64,000 bases of DNA from Candidatus Defluviicoccus seviourii (GTDB lineage Bacteria; Pseudomonadota; Alphaproteobacteria; Rhodospirillales; Defluviicoccaceae): contig UXAT02000008.1 of the NCBI GenBank assembly GCA_900609035.2, positions 20,779 to 84,778 on the forward strand, in the 5' to 3' direction. Positions 1-9,035 of the stretch are shown piece after piece. The stretch's first letter is position 1, and every line of letters starts with the position of its first letter. The position numbers and the translations under genes are program-made. Under the pieces are notes generated by a model. That model was not told where the DNA came from. It ran no database searches and saw only the letters and a program-made list of their open reading frames with translations.

Positions 1-1358
1 CGCTGCTGCTGGTCGGCCTCGGCAAGGAGAGCGCGCTGGGTGCCCTGCGCAGCGAAGCCCTCGGCAGCCAGATTTACGCGGCGCTCGCGCCGCATGGCCA
101 TGCGGAAGCGTACGTCGCCCTCGATGCCCTGGCGGGCACGCCGGTCGATGCCGCGGGGCTTGCCGCCAGCCTTGGCCTGGGTGCCCTGTTGCGCGCCTAC
201 CGCTTCGATAAGTACTTCACCAAGCTCAAGGACGAGGAGAAGCCGGCGCTCGGCAGCCTCGTCATCGGCACGCCCGAAGCGGCGCGCGCGCGAACCCTGT
301 TCGCATCGATGGCGACAACCGCAGACGCGGTCGCCTTCACCCGCGACCTCGTTTCCGAGCCCGGCAATGTGATCAATCCTGCAACGCTGGCGGAACAGGC
401 CCGCTCGCTGGCCGACCTCGGCGTCGAGGTCGAGGTGCTGAGCGAGAAGGAGATGCGCAAGCTCGGCATGAACGCACTTCTGGGCGTCGCTCAGGGCAGC
501 GCCAACGAAGCGAAACTGGTCGTGCTGCGCTGGTGCGGGCTCGGCAAACCGGACGCCGCCGCCAAGAAGGGCAAGAAGGGCAAGCGCACGGCCGATAAGG
601 GCGGTGACGGCGAGGCGGGCGCCGACAGCCCGCTTGCCTTCATCGGCAAGGGCGTCACCTTCGATTCCGGCGGCATATCCATCAAGCCGGCCGCCAACAT
701 GGAGGATATGAAGTGGGACATGGCCGGTGCTGCGGCCGTGGTCGGTGTCATCCGCGCGCTGGCCGCCCGCAAGGCACGGGTCAATGCGGTGGGTGCGATC
801 GGCCTGGTCGAGAACATGCCCTCCGGCCAGGCGCAGCGCCCCGGTGACGTCGTCACCTCGCTGTCCGGGCAGACGATCGAGGTCATCAACACCGATGCCG
901 AAGGCCGCCTGGTGCTGGCGGATGTCCTCTGGTACGTGAAGGACCGCTTCAAGCCGAAGCTGATGGTCGATCTGGCGACGCTCACAGGCGCCATCATCAT
1001 CGCTCTGGGCCACGAGCACGCGGGCCTGTTCGCCACCGATGACGAACTGGCCGACCGCCTGACAGCGGCGGGTGCTGCGGTCGGCGAGCCCTTGTGGCGG
1101 CTCCCCTTGGGCGAGGCCTACGACAAGCAGATCAAGTCCGACATCGCCGATATGAAGAATGTCGGCAACCGTTCCGCCGGCAGCATCACCGCGGCACAGT
1201 TCCTCAAACGCTTCGTCGAGGGCACGCCCTGGGCGCACCTCGACATCGCCGGCGTCGCCTGGACCACAACCGACCGCGAGACGGCGCCCAAGGGGGCGAC
1301 CGGTTTCGGCGTCCGGTTGCTGGACCGCTTCGTCGCCGACAATTACGAGGCGCGCTGA
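1..1358 (+). CDS. pepA: Leucyl aminopeptidase (M17 family), 5' end outside the window
   Basis: Cytosolic zinc/manganese aminopeptidase that removes N-terminal residues from peptides. The reading frame is open from base 3, so the start lies upstream of the window. The M17 signature [12 protein letters not shown], which carries metal ligands and the catalytic arginine, is present, as is the metal-binding stretch [10 protein letters not shown]. Just before that stretch there is a lysine/glycine-rich insertion (around bases 560-630) that looks like a flexible linker between the N-terminal and catalytic domains. holC follows after 24 bases, the usual pepA-holC neighbourhood of proteobacteria. Identification is firm; only the missing N-terminus is uncertain. 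Confidence 0.95.
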   Translation, partial: LLLVGLGKESALGALRSEALGSQIYAALAPHGHAEAYVALDALAGTPVDAAGLAASLGLGALLRAYRFDKYFTKLKDEEKPALGSLVIGTPEAARARTLFASMATTADAVAFTRDLVSEPGNVINPATLAEQARSLADLGVEVEVLSEKEMRKLGMNALLGVAQGSANEAKLVVLRWCGLGKPDAAAKKGKKGKRTADKGGDGEAGADSPLAFIGKGVTFDSGGISIKPAANMEDMKWDMAGAAAVVGVIRALAARKARVNAVGAIGLVENMPSGQAQRPGDVVTSLSGQTIEVINTDAEGRLVLADVLWYVKDRFKPKLMVDLATLTGAIIIALGHEHAGLFATDDELADRLTAAGAAVGEPLWRLPLGEAYDKQIKSDIADMKNVGNRSAGSITAAQFLKRFVEGTPWAHLDIAGVAWTTTDRETAPKGATGFGVRLLDRFVADNYEAR

Positions 1359-1382
1359 CGGCAGTCGGGTGCGGGTCCGCCG

Positions 1383-1832
1383 GTGACCGAGGTCGCGTTT
1401 TATCACCTGCAGACGGCACCGCTCGATCAGGTGCTGCCGCGGCTATTGGAAAAGACGCTCGCCGCCGGCAAGCGGGCGGTCGTGATCGCGGGCTCGCGCG
1501 CGCGTGCCGAAGCGCTCGCAACCGTGCTGTGGACCTACCGTCCCGACTCCTGGCTGCCGCATGGTACGGTCGAGGACGGCGACGCGGACCAGCAGCCGGT
1601 CTGGCTGACCGAACACGACGAGAACCCTAACGGCGCTTCCTTCCTGTTCCTGACCGAAGGCGCCGATTCGACCGCGATCGCCACATTCGAGCGCTGCTTC
1701 GACCTGTTCGACGGCAACGACGAAGCGGCGGTAGCGGCCGCGCGGGCGCGCTGGCAGGCCCGCAAGCAGGACGGCCACGCGGTCACCTACTGGCGGCAAT
1801 CGGCGACCGGGGCTTGGCAGCAAATGGCGTAG
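1383..1832 (+). CDS. holC: DNA polymerase III chi subunit
   Basis: Chi links the clamp loader to single-strand binding protein at the replication fork. The 149-residue product starts at GTG 1383 and has the HolC fold pattern: an N-terminal VAFYHL strand, the RAxxIA-like segment KRAVVIAGSRARAEAL, and the WLPHG and PVWL stretches typical of the family. It lies 24 bases downstream of pepA on the same strand, the conserved pepA-holC order, and probably shares its transcript. It ends 9 bases before the convergent MFS gene. Length and context fit well. Confidence 0.9.
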   Translation: MTEVAFYHLQTAPLDQVLPRLLEKTLAAGKRAVVIAGSRARAEALATVLWTYRPDSWLPHGTVEDGDADQQPVWLTEHDENPNGASFLFLTEGADSTAIATFERCFDLFDGNDEAAVAAARARWQARKQDGHAVTYWRQSATGAWQQMA

Positions 1833-1841
1833 AGTCTGGCC

Positions 1842-3029
1842 TCAGGGCTGCGGCGCCCGCGGCGTGAGCGCACTCAAGCGCAGCGCGACGAAGGTGCCGG
1901 CAAGGGCGACGGCGGCCATGGCGAGGTAGGCGCTGCCGCCCAGGCCATGGTACAGCCAGCCCGACGCCAACAGCATCAGCCCCAGTCCTGCTCCCCAGAC
2001 CAGCCCGGAATAGAGGCTCTGTGCCGTTGCCGAAAGACTGGCGGGGACGGTCTCGCCGATGCAGGCCATGGCGCCCAAGTGCGCAGCGCCGAAGCTGAAC
2101 GCGTGCAGGGCCTGCAGGACGACGACGGCAGCGAGCGAATCGGTCAAGCCGGTGCCGAGCCAGCGGACGACGGCGGCGATGCCGGCCAGCGTGATCAGGC
2201 CGACGCTGCCCAAGTGCCGGGTGACCCGGCCGCCGTAAGCGAACAGCACGATCTCCGCCAGCACGCCCTCCGCCCACAGGACGCCGATGACGTTCTCCGA
2301 GTAGCCTTTCGCCTGCCAATGCAAGGTACCGAAGGCATAGTAGACCGCGTGGCTGCCCTGGATCAGGCCACAGGCGGCAAGGCTCAGGCTCAGGGCCCGG
2401 ATGCGCAGCGCTTGCACGATTGGCAGGCCGCGATGGAGCGGCGAGCGTTCCGTGCGGATGTCGGGCAGAAAGAAACAGGCCGCCGCCGTAGCGGCGACGC
2501 AGGCGAGTGACAACCACAGAATCGCCGATGGCGGCAGCCAGACCAGCACCTGGCCGGAGACGAGCGCCACGACGATGAAGCTCGTCGATCCCCACAACCG
2601 CGTGCGGCCATAATCGAGGCCGGCCCGCTGCACCGCCATGATCGTGAGGCTTTCGGTCAGCGACATCACCGGCGGCCACAGCGCGTAGAACAGCACGCTT
2701 ATCAGCAGAATGGGCCAGAATCCGTTCGTGAAGGCGAAAAGGCAGAAGGTGGCGAGGCTGCCTGCGACCAGGACAAGAATCGACCGCCGCCGCTGGCCCG
2801 AGCGGTCGGCCCCGTGCGCCGCCAGCGGCGCGCTGAACATCTTGATGCCGATGCTGAGCGCCAGAATGACGCCGATCTCGGTCGCGCCCAAGCCGTGCGA
2901 TGTCAGCCAGACCGGCCAGAACGGCTGCTGCACGCCGAGAAAGGCGAAGAAGCCGGCATAGAACAGCGACAGGCGCAAACGCAGCGCGCCTGTTTGCGCA
3001 GGCCCGATGCGTTCGTCCGGAGCGACCAC
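1842..3029 (-). CDS. MFS permease, HcaT / MFS_1-like family
   Basis: A 395-residue inner-membrane protein with about 12 predicted hydrophobic segments. The N-terminus (FYAGFFAFLGVQQPFWPVWL) and the following GLGATEIG stretch resemble the 3-phenylpropionate (HcaT) and nucleoside-proton symporter-like branch of the major facilitator superfamily. A basic cytoplasmic loop with DRSGQRR follows the second or third helix, as expected for the MFS motif A position. The substrate cannot be told from sequence. It is transcribed away from the CBS-domain gene, convergent with holC, and has no obvious operon partner that hints at a substrate. Confidence 0.8.
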   Translation of the reverse strand: MVAPDERIGPAQTGALRLRLSLFYAGFFAFLGVQQPFWPVWLTSHGLGATEIGVILALSIGIKMFSAPLAAHGADRSGQRRRSILVLVAGSLATFCLFAFTNGFWPILLISVLFYALWPPVMSLTESLTIMAVQRAGLDYGRTRLWGSTSFIVVALVSGQVLVWLPPSAILWLSLACVAATAAACFFLPDIRTERSPLHRGLPIVQALRIRALSLSLAACGLIQGSHAVYYAFGTLHWQAKGYSENVIGVLWAEGVLAEIVLFAYGGRVTRHLGSVGLITLAGIAAVVRWLGTGLTDSLAAVVVLQALHAFSFGAAHLGAMACIGETVPASLSATAQSLYSGLVWGAGLGLMLLASGWLYHGLGGSAYLAMAAVALAGTFVALRLSALTPRAPQP

Positions 3030-3075
3030 GATCGGGCCTGTCGCTGCCTTTCAGTGCCGGCTTGCGGTGGCTGCC

Positions 3076-3531
3076 TTAGTAGCGCGCGTCGGAGCGGAAC
3101 AGCCAGTCGGTGAGGTGGGCAACGTCGAGCGAGGCCTGCTGGTACAAGAACTCAAGCGCATCGCGGCGCGCCACCAGCCCTGACAGCTTGCCGCCCTCCA
3201 GCACCGGCATATGCCGGATGCCGGTGCCGGCCATCCGCTTCAGGACGTCCTCGAGGTCGTCATCGACGCCGCAGCTCGTGATCGCGGTGGTCATGACGTC
3301 GCGGACCAGCATGTGCGCAGCCTTCTCCTCGTACTTGCCGAGTGCGTGCGCGATGTCGCCCAGCGACAGAACCCCAAGCACATGGTCGTCGACGTCGGTG
3401 ACGACGGCGAGGGAGAACTTGCGCGAGCCAACCGGCTGGGCGAACCGGCGCGCCGCCTCGGCCAGCGTGAAGTCGGGATGCATGGTCAACAGCAGCATCC
3501 CGTGCAACTTGAGAAACTTCGAGACTTTCAT
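3076..3531 (-). CDS. Protein of two CBS domains
   Basis: A 151-residue soluble protein made of a tandem CBS pair (roughly residues 8-70 and 78-140). The segments VLGVLSLGDIAHALG and KLSGLVARRDALEFL are the characteristic ends of CBS repeats, and VRDVMTT begins the second. CBS pairs bind adenosyl ligands such as AMP, ATP or SAM and usually regulate a partner. No effector domain is fused here, so the partner is unknown. The gene lies between an MFS permease and a metal-receptor-like gene on the same strand, with gaps of 46 and 95 bases, so co-transcription is possible but not shown. Confidence 0.8.
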   Translation of the reverse strand: MKVSKFLKLHGMLLLTMHPDFTLAEAARRFAQPVGSRKFSLAVVTDVDDHVLGVLSLGDIAHALGKYEEKAAHMLVRDVMTTAITSCGVDDDLEDVLKRMAGTGIRHMPVLEGGKLSGLVARRDALEFLYQQASLDVAHLTDWLFRSDARY

Positions 3532-3626
3532 GGCTACCCTCGGATCCTCCCCTGTTTCCGGTCCTTCCGCCCGGACCGCACGGCCAGGGATCCTAGACGA
3601 CTTCAGCCGCCATTTCGAGCCTCTCC

Positions 3627-4481
3627 TCAGCGATCCGTGCCGGCCGCAAGAGCGGTCGGAGTCGCGAACGCCGCGAGGTACGGCAGGCCTTTCAGCACCC
3701 GGCTGCCGTACCAGGACACCATCTCGGCATCGATCAGCCGGGCCTTGGCCGCATGGCGTGGAAACGCCTCGCCGAACGCCGCCACATGCCGGTCGCCAAA
3801 CGGAAACGGCTCGCTTGAAAACAGGACCAGATCGGCCGCCGCCAGCAACGCCTCGTCAAGATCGATGACGGGATAGCGAACCCCTGTTGTGGCCGGCACG
3901 CTCAGCCAGTTGACCAGCGCCAACATGCGGGCGATGTAGGTGTCGCGGCTGATGGTCATCCACGGCTCGCGCCAGATCAGGTAGAGCACGGAGCGCGAAT
4001 GCCAGGCGTGGGCGGCATCGCTGAGGGCCGCCAATGCGCGGTTGAACGCATCCACCAGCGCTTCGGCCTCGGCCGCGCGGCCAAAAAGTGCCCCCATCAG
4101 CCTGAACAGAGCGATGTTGTCGGTCACTTCGACCGGATGCGTGACAACGACCGTGTAGCCGGCCGCGCTGAGGGCATCGGCTAGTTCCTTCGGCGTCTCA
4201 TCGATGTTGACGATGACGTGGGTGGCACGCGCCGCATTGAGCTTGTCCCAATTGAGCGCCTTGGTGCCGCCGACGCTGCGCACGGCCTTCACCTGCGGCA
4301 CCGGGTGGACGCAGAAGGCGGTACGGCCAACGATTTGATCGCCGAGCCCGAGATCGAATAGGAGCTCGGTGATGCTGGGAACGAGCGAGACGATGCGGGC
4401 CGCGGCGCCGGCAGGCGTATGCACGACGCCTGAGGCATCGGCGCGAACAGCGCGCTCAGGCGCGCTTGCGGTTTCGGTCAT
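3627..4481 (-). CDS. Helical-backbone metal receptor (BtuF-like)
   Basis: A 284-residue member of the periplasmic-binding-protein-like II family that includes cobalamin and iron-siderophore receptors. The opening RIVSLVPSITELLFDLG and the later ATHVIVN and AADLVLFSSEPFPFG stretches are typical of the two lobes. No signal peptide is visible: the first 27 residues are polar and acidic, so the protein may be cytosolic, unlike genuine BtuF. No permease or ATPase gene is adjacent. Proteins of this kind are often called cobalamin-binding on similarity alone; the ligand is uncertain here. A Crp/Fnr-like palindrome lies 43 bases upstream of the start codon. Confidence 0.7.
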   Translation of the reverse strand: MTETASAPERAVRADASGVVHTPAGAAARIVSLVPSITELLFDLGLGDQIVGRTAFCVHPVPQVKAVRSVGGTKALNWDKLNAARATHVIVNIDETPKELADALSAAGYTVVVTHPVEVTDNIALFRLMGALFGRAAEAEALVDAFNRALAALSDAAHAWHSRSVLYLIWREPWMTISRDTYIARMLALVNWLSVPATTGVRYPVIDLDEALLAAADLVLFSSEPFPFGDRHVAAFGEAFPRHAAKARLIDAEMVSWYGSRVLKGLPYLAAFATPTALAAGTDR

Positions 4482-4523
4482 GCGAACACTCCTCCAGCAT
4501 TATTGCGCGTGACGCGGCGCCTT

Positions 4524-4539
4524 TGTGATCCAGATCACT
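4524..4539. promoter_or_regulatory. Crp/Fnr-family operator-like palindrome
   Basis: The sequence TGTGATCCAGATCACT contains a perfect inverted repeat GTGATC-CA-GATCAC and matches the Crp pattern TGTGA-N6-TCACA except for the last base. It lies between the divergent metal-receptor gene (start at 4481) and the candidate small RNA that would begin close by. Either could be the regulated transcript. The family member that binds is not known. Confidence 0.45.
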
Positions 4540-4540
4540 T

Positions 4541-4652
4541 ATCGCCGGCCGGCAACGCGCGATAGTGCCGGCGGATGGACATTTCATCCGGAGTTCTCCC
4601 TTCCCTCAAGAGCACCACCTCGGGCCGGCCCCCCAGCCGGCCCTTTTGTTTT
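4541..4652 (+). ncRNA. Candidate small RNA with hairpin, pyrimidine-rich stretch and terminator
   Basis: There is no protein gene on this strand here, yet the stretch ends in a strong rho-independent terminator. Reading 5' to 3': a GCCGGC/GCCGGC stem (4544-4549 with 4567-4572), a hairpin CGGATG/CATCCG (4572-4577 with 4585-4590), an unpaired pyrimidine run TTCTCCCTTCCCTC (4594-4607) that could pair with Shine-Dalgarno sequences, then the terminator. Structured RNA plus a C/U-rich single strand plus a terminator is the layout of many trans-acting alphaproteobacterial small RNAs. The 5' end is a guess. The alternative is a premature terminator in a long katA leader. Confidence 0.4.
4622..4652 (+). 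terminator. Rho-independent terminator
   Basis: Perfect 8-bp stem GGGCCGGC (4622-4629) with GCCGGCCC (4636-4643), a loop of six bases, followed directly by TTTTGTTTT. It is oriented on the plus strand with no plus-strand gene upstream since holC, so it belongs to an unannotated transcript or to the katA leader. Confidence 0.7.
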
Positions 4653-4922
4653 GTGGCCCCCGCTCCGCTTGTGAGCCGAGCGATGACCGCGCTGCCGGCT
4701 GCAAACGCCAGTAGCAATCGGCGGTGGCGATCACTTTAATCAAAACAATCGGTTTCCTTTGTCAAGGCGGTTGCGGAATACTTCTTCCGCCGATCGAAGG
4801 GCAAACGCCTTTGGAATCGGCATCGCGCCCCGGCGCTGCGTGACAGTCGGCCGGGGATCGGTGGACGATCGATCGGCACCGACGGCACTGACCACCAGGA
4901 GCAGAGGGAAGGGATACATGCG

Positions 4923-6380
4923 ATGAGCAAGGAGAAGAAGCTGACGACAAATGCCGGCGTTCCGGTGCCGGACAACCAGAACGTGATGACGGCCGGGCCG
5001 CGCGGCCCGCAACTGCTGCAGGATGTCTGGTTTCTGGAGAAGCTCGCCCATTTCGACCGCGAGGTGATTCCGGAGCGGCGCATGCACGCCAAGGGCTCCG
5101 GTGCCTACGGCACGTTTACCGTCACCCATGACATCACGCGCTACACGAAGGCAAAGATCTTTTCCGAAATCGGCAAGAAGACCGAGCTGTTCGCCCGCTT
5201 CACGACGGTGGCCGGCGAGCGCGGCGCCGCCGACGCCGAGCGCGATATCCGCGGCTTCGCGCTCAAGTTCTATACCGAAGAGGGCAACTGGGACATGGTC
5301 GGCAACAACACGCCGGTGTTCTTTTTGCGCGACCCCCTGAAGTTCCCCGACCTCAATCACGCGGTCAAGCGTGACCCGCGCACCAACATGCGCAGCGCCA
5401 AGAACACCTGGGACTTCTGGACCTCGCTGCCGGAAGCGCTGCACCAGGTCACCATCGTCATGAGTGATCGCGGCATCCCGGCAACCTACCGCCACATGCA
5501 CGGCTTCGGCAGCCATACCTTCAGCTTCATCAACGCTCAGAACGAGCGCTACTGGGTCAAGTTTCACTTCAAGTCCGAGCAGGGCATCAGGAATCTGACC
5601 GACGCCGAGGCGGAGACGATCATCGGCAAGGATCGCGAGAGCCATCAGCGCGATCTGTACGAGAGCATCGAGCGGGGCGACTTCCCGCGCTGGACGCTGA
5701 AGGTTCAGATCATGCCGGAGGCCGACGCGGCAAAGGTCCCCTATCACCCGTTCGACCTGACCAAGATCTGGCCGCACAAGGATTATCCCCTGATCGACGT
5801 CGGCGTGATGGAACTGAACCGCAACCCGGAGAACTTCTTTGCCGAGGTTGAGCAGTCCGCCTTCAATCCGGCGAACGTTCCACCGGGCATTGGCTTCTCG
5901 CCCGACAAGATGCTGCAGGGGCGGCTGTTCTCCTATGGCGATGCGCAACGCTACCGCCTGGGCGTCAATCACCACCTGATCCCGGTGAACGCTCCGCGCT
6001 GCCCGGTGCACAGCTACCATCGCGATGGCGCGATGCGGGTGGACGGCAACCACGGCAGCACCTTGGGTTACGAGCCCAACAGCTACGGCGAATGGCAGCA
6101 GCAGCCCGCCTACCGCGAGCCGCCGCTGGCCCTTGACGGCGCCGCCGATCACTGGGACCACCGCGAGGATGAGGACTACTACTCCCAGCCCGGCATGCTG
6201 TTCCGCCTGATGAGCCCGGCGCAACAACACGTCCTGTTCGAGAACACGGCGCGTTCGATCGGCGAAGCGCCGCGCGAAATTCAGTTTCGTCACATCCGCA
6301 ACTGCCTGAAGGCGGATCCGGCCTACGGCAAGGGAGTCGCGGATGCGCTCGGTGTCGCGCTGTCCGAGGTCGGTGCCTGA
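4923..6380 (+). CDS. katA: Monofunctional heme catalase
   Basis: Cytosolic enzyme that splits hydrogen peroxide into water and oxygen. The 485-residue length is that of small-subunit catalases. The distal-side motif [13 protein letters not shown] supplies the catalytic histidine, GNNTP the distal asparagine, and [14 protein letters not shown] the proximal heme-ligand tyrosine. Start ATG 4923 lies downstream of an AGGGAAGGGA-rich ribosome site. It is convergent with a c'-type cytochrome gene. The 270 bases between the upstream terminator and the start may hold the promoter; no OxyR site could be assigned by eye. Confidence 0.95.
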   Translation: MSKEKKLTTNAGVPVPDNQNVMTAGPRGPQLLQDVWFLEKLAHFDREVIPERRMHAKGSGAYGTFTVTHDITRYTKAKIFSEIGKKTELFARFTTVAGERGAADAERDIRGFALKFYTEEGNWDMVGNNTPVFFLRDPLKFPDLNHAVKRDPRTNMRSAKNTWDFWTSLPEALHQVTIVMSDRGIPATYRHMHGFGSHTFSFINAQNERYWVKFHFKSEQGIRNLTDAEAETIIGKDRESHQRDLYESIERGDFPRWTLKVQIMPEADAAKVPYHPFDLTKIWPHKDYPLIDVGVMELNRNPENFFAEVEQSAFNPANVPPGIGFSPDKMLQGRLFSYGDAQRYRLGVNHHLIPVNAPRCPVHSYHRDGAMRVDGNHGSTLGYEPNSYGEWQQQPAYREPPLALDGAADHWDHREDEDYYSQPGMLFRLMSPAQQHVLFENTARSIGEAPREIQFRHIRNCLKADPAYGKGVADALGVALSEVGA

Positions 6381-6506
6381 ACGGGCGGACCGGGCCACGA
6401 CTTCGACCGGCAACTGACCCCGCGGATGAGGGCATCGGCCTCTCGTCCGCGGGTGCGCCGTCACCTTCGAACAGACGCCCCTGCTGGTCCGACCGTCGCC
6501 TTCCGG

Positions 6507-6968
6507 CTACTCCACCCGGAAGGCGCCGTGGCAGCCGCGGCAATGGGCGGAAAGCGTCTGCAGCGCCGCAATCGCTTTCTGCCAGTCGGCGGCTGCGGGC
6601 TGCGCCGGGACGGCCTCGGCGACAGTCGCGAACTCTGCCGCCGCTCGATGCATGCCGAGCCCCATCTCGCGGAACTCCAGCGGCAGGTAGCGGCCGAACC
6701 CGGCGCCGGAGCCCGGCTCTAACTCCGTGCGGGCGACCCCGGCGGCACCCTTGAAGTCGGCAGCGGCAAGACGCGCGATGATGTCGTCGAGCGCATCCAT
6801 GTGGTGGCGCATGTGCGCGAGGAAAGCCGGACGCAGATCGGCCGGCAGGGCGATCGCTGTCCGCGGATCCGCCTCGGCCGCGGCCAGCTCCGGCGCCTGC
6901 GCCAGCGCCGTGAGAGCCATCGCCGTGAGAGCCAGCGCCGCCAGCGCGAGCCTTCCGAACCGTCGCAT
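6507..6968 (-). CDS. Cytochrome c' family protein, exported
   Basis: A 153-residue periplasmic protein. An N-terminal signal peptide (residues 1 to about 23, with the run LALAALALTAMALTALA) precedes a helical bundle with MRHHMDALDDI. The single heme-binding motif CRGCH sits at residues 143-147, almost at the C-terminus, the arrangement of cytochromes c' and relatives. Members bind NO or CO or shuttle electrons. The canonical axial-ligand position cannot be confirmed by eye. It lies back-to-back with catalase, so a role in coping with reactive oxygen or nitrogen species is a reasonable inference. Confidence 0.75.
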   Translation of the reverse strand: MRRFGRLALAALALTAMALTALAQAPELAAAEADPRTAIALPADLRPAFLAHMRHHMDALDDIIARLAAADFKGAAGVARTELEPGSGAGFGRYLPLEFREMGLGMHRAAAEFATVAEAVPAQPAAADWQKAIAALQTLSAHCRGCHGAFRVE

Positions 6969-7097
6969 GATTGCTCCTCCGTGGCTGGCAGCCCTGGTCA
7001 GCCGGACGGTCCAGCTGGCCAGACTTGCCTTCTTCCCCCCAGATTAGGGCGGCCTTCGCCAGCCGGCAAATCTTGTTGCCACACGACGAACGACATA

Positions 7098-7126
7098 TTG
7101 ACAAAAATCCTCCTGATAGGCATAAA
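7098..7126 (+). promoter_or_regulatory. Sigma-70-type promoter
   Basis: Perfect -35 hexamer TTGACA (7098-7103), 17-base spacer, and -10 CATAAA (7121-7126; 4 of 6 matches). Transcription would begin near 7133, in front of the small membrane ORF at 7176 and possibly running on into the MlaC/hopanoid genes. It lies in a locally AT-richer gap after the divergent cytochrome gene. Confidence 0.55.
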
Positions 7127-7175
7127 GACCTACATTTTGGACGACCCTTGCTCATTTCTGGAGGTGCAGCCTGCT

Positions 7176-7379
7176 ATGCCCGTCTTCATGGGATTTGAAA
7201 GAGATATTTTCCGTCGTATTGCCCGCCGCGGCTGCGCGGCGATGGTCCCGATTGCCAACATCGCCGCCGGCGTTCTGCTCGCAAACAGCAAATTCCCGAG
7301 CGCCAGCATCGCGTTCACCATTGCGTTAGGGTTGGCTTTCGCGCTCTCCCGCTTGGAGCGCACTCTTAATCCCGCGTAA
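7176..7379 (+). CDS. Small membrane protein of unknown function
   Basis: A 67-residue ORF starting at ATG 7176, with GGAGG 11 bases upstream and a good promoter about 50 bases further up. It has a basic N-terminus (residues 8-18, RDIFRRIARRG) followed by two hydrophobic stretches (about 22-38 and 44-58), so it probably sits in the inner membrane as a short hairpin. I do not recognise the family. It precedes the MlaC-hpnC operon by 140 bases on the same strand. It may be a genuine small gene or only an open leader frame. Confidence 0.45.
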   Translation: MPVFMGFERDIFRRIARRGCAAMVPIANIAAGVLLANSKFPSASIAFTIALGLAFALSRLERTLNPA

Positions 7380-7519
7380 GGCCGACGCCGCTTGCGGACG
7401 GGCGCGCTGCGGACAGCATGCGCACCGTCTCGCAAGCGAGGCTTGATTTCAGAGGTACGGAACTGCAGTCTTATTGCTTGAGGAACACATCTCCATTCCC
7501 TCTGAGCGAGGAGCGAGCA

Positions 7520-8155
7520 GTGCAGCACGGAGTGCCGACACGGTTCTTCGCCGCCGCGGCGGCAGTCGTGGTCGTTCTGGCGGTTCTCATTGCACCCGCA
7601 CGAGCCGCCGATGACGACACCCAGGTGAAAGCACGGGCGTTTATCGAGGGCTTGGCCGATCAGGCTGTGCAGGCGCTGACCAATGCCAGCGTGCCGCGCG
7701 AGGAACGCGAAAAGCGCGCACGGGTCCTTCTGCGCGAAAACTTCGCCGTGCCGACAATCGCTCAGTGGGTGCTCGGCCGCTATTGGCGGGTGGCGACGCC
7801 GGCCGAGCAGCAAGAGTACCTGAGCCTTTTCGAGGACCTGATTGTCGTCACCTACGTCGACCGGTTCACCCGCTATTCGGGCGAGCGCCTGCGCGTCACG
7901 CGATCGGTCGGCATGGGCGAGACCGGCGACGTCAACGTCTTTTCCGACATCACCAATCCCGGCGGCTCACCGATCGACATCGGCTGGCGGGTGCGAACCC
8001 GCGACGGCTCTATGAAAGTCGTCGACGTCTCGGTCGAGGGCGTAAGCATGGGGCAGACCCAGCGCTCCGAGTTCGCCTCGATCATCCAGAACAATGGCGG
8101 CCAAGTGTCAGGCCTGCTCGCCGAGATGCGCCGGCGCCTGCAACAGGCGAGTTAG
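7520..8155 (+). CDS. MlaC/Ttg2D-family periplasmic lipid-binding protein at the head of the hopanoid genes
   Basis: A 211-residue exported protein. I chose GTG 7520 because GAGGAG lies six bases upstream and the frame then begins with a clean signal peptide ending in ARA before ADDD. The mature part has the family hallmarks: FAVPTIAQWVLGRYWR, EQQEYLSLFEDLIVVTY, DGSMKVVDVSVEGVSM and a final FASIIQNNGG. MlaC proteins ferry phospholipids across the periplasm; the hopanoid-linked subfamily HpnM belongs to the same superfamily. No mla permease or ATPase is adjacent and hpnC follows after 31 bases, so a hopanoid-transport role is plausible, but the subfamily is unresolved. Confidence 0.75.
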   Translation: MQHGVPTRFFAAAAAVVVVLAVLIAPARAADDDTQVKARAFIEGLADQAVQALTNASVPREEREKRARVLLRENFAVPTIAQWVLGRYWRVATPAEQQEYLSLFEDLIVVTYVDRFTRYSGERLRVTRSVGMGETGDVNVFSDITNPGGSPIDIGWRVRTRDGSMKVVDVSVEGVSMGQTQRSEFASIIQNNGGQVSGLLAEMRRRLQQAS

Positions 8156-8186
8156 GTCGCGAGGGGGACGGCGCTCGGTTCTGGCC

Positions 8187-9035
8187 ATGGCGGAAACGGT
8201 TGTCACGAGCATCGAAGCGCCGTCCGGAAAGGACGTCGCCTACGAGAACTTCCCGGTCGGCTCCTGGCTTCTGCCGGCGCGATTGCGGCCACACGTGGCC
8301 GTGTTCTATGCCTTTGCCCGCGCCATCGACGACATCGCCGACGATCCGCAGTTGCCACCCGAAGAGAAGATCGCGCGGCTCACCGGGTTCGAGGCGGCGC
8401 TGTTGGGCCGGGAAAAGCGCGACGGCTTCGCCAAGGCGCACGCAATGCGCCAGACCTTGGCCGCAAGCGGGATCTCGGTACGCCACTGCCTCGACCTCAT
8501 CTCCGCCTTCAAGCAGGACGCGACGCAAGTGCGCTATCGCCGCTGGGAGGATCTGATCGACTATTGCAACCGCTCGGCTGCACCGGTCGGGCGCTTCCTC
8601 CTCGATCTGCACGGTGGCGGACGCAATGGCTATACGGCCGCTGACGCCTTGTGCAACGCGCTTCAGGTCATCAACCAACTGCAGGATTGCCAGGAGGATT
8701 ACCGGCTGTTGAACCGGGTTTATCTGCCGTGCGACTGGCTCGCCGAGGCCGGCGCCGCGGTCGAGGATCTCGACCGGCCGCGCACGACGCCGGCACTCCG
8801 GCACGTCATCGATCGCATGCTCGATGCAACCGACTCCCTGCTGGCAATCGCGCAGCGGCTGCCCGCCGAGCTCAAGAGCCGGCGGCTCGGCATGGAGTCC
8901 TCGGCGATCCTTGCGATTGCGCGCCTGCTCGTGCAGCGGTTGCGCGCGGGCGACCCACTGGCCGGGCGTGTCGCGCTGTCGAAGGCGGAGTACGCATGGT
9001 GCTGTGTCCGCGGCGCCGGTGCTGCGCTCAGATGA
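8187..9035 (+). CDS. hpnC: Squalene synthase-like HpnC (hydroxysqualene synthase)
   Basis: By family knowledge, HpnC converts presqualene diphosphate to hydroxysqualene in the three-enzyme bacterial route to squalene. The 282-residue product has the first aspartate-rich motif DDIADD at residues 48-53 and the second, QLQDCQEDYRLLNRVYLP, later on. ATG 8187 starts the conserved AYENFPVGSWLLP segment; an earlier in-frame ATG at 8094 would overlap the MlaC gene by 62 bases and was not chosen. The stop overlaps the hpnD start (ATGA), so the two are translationally coupled. Confidence 0.9.
   Translation: MAETVVTSIEAPSGKDVAYENFPVGSWLLPARLRPHVAVFYAFARAIDDIADDPQLPPEEKIARLTGFEAALLGREKRDGFAKAHAMRQTLAASGISVRHCLDLISAFKQDATQVRYRRWEDLIDYCNRSAAPVGRFLLDLHGGGRNGYTAADALCNALQVINQLQDCQEDYRLLNRVYLPCDWLAEAGAAVEDLDRPRTTPALRHVIDRMLDATDSLLAIAQRLPAELKSRRLGMESSAILAIARLLVQRLRAGDPLAGRVALSKAEYAWCCVRGAGAALR

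Noticed and set aside
7130..7813. 227-codon minus-strand frame opposite the small membrane ORF and MlaC
   Set aside because: Shadow of the plus-strand MlaC gene; composition and lack of motifs do not support coding.
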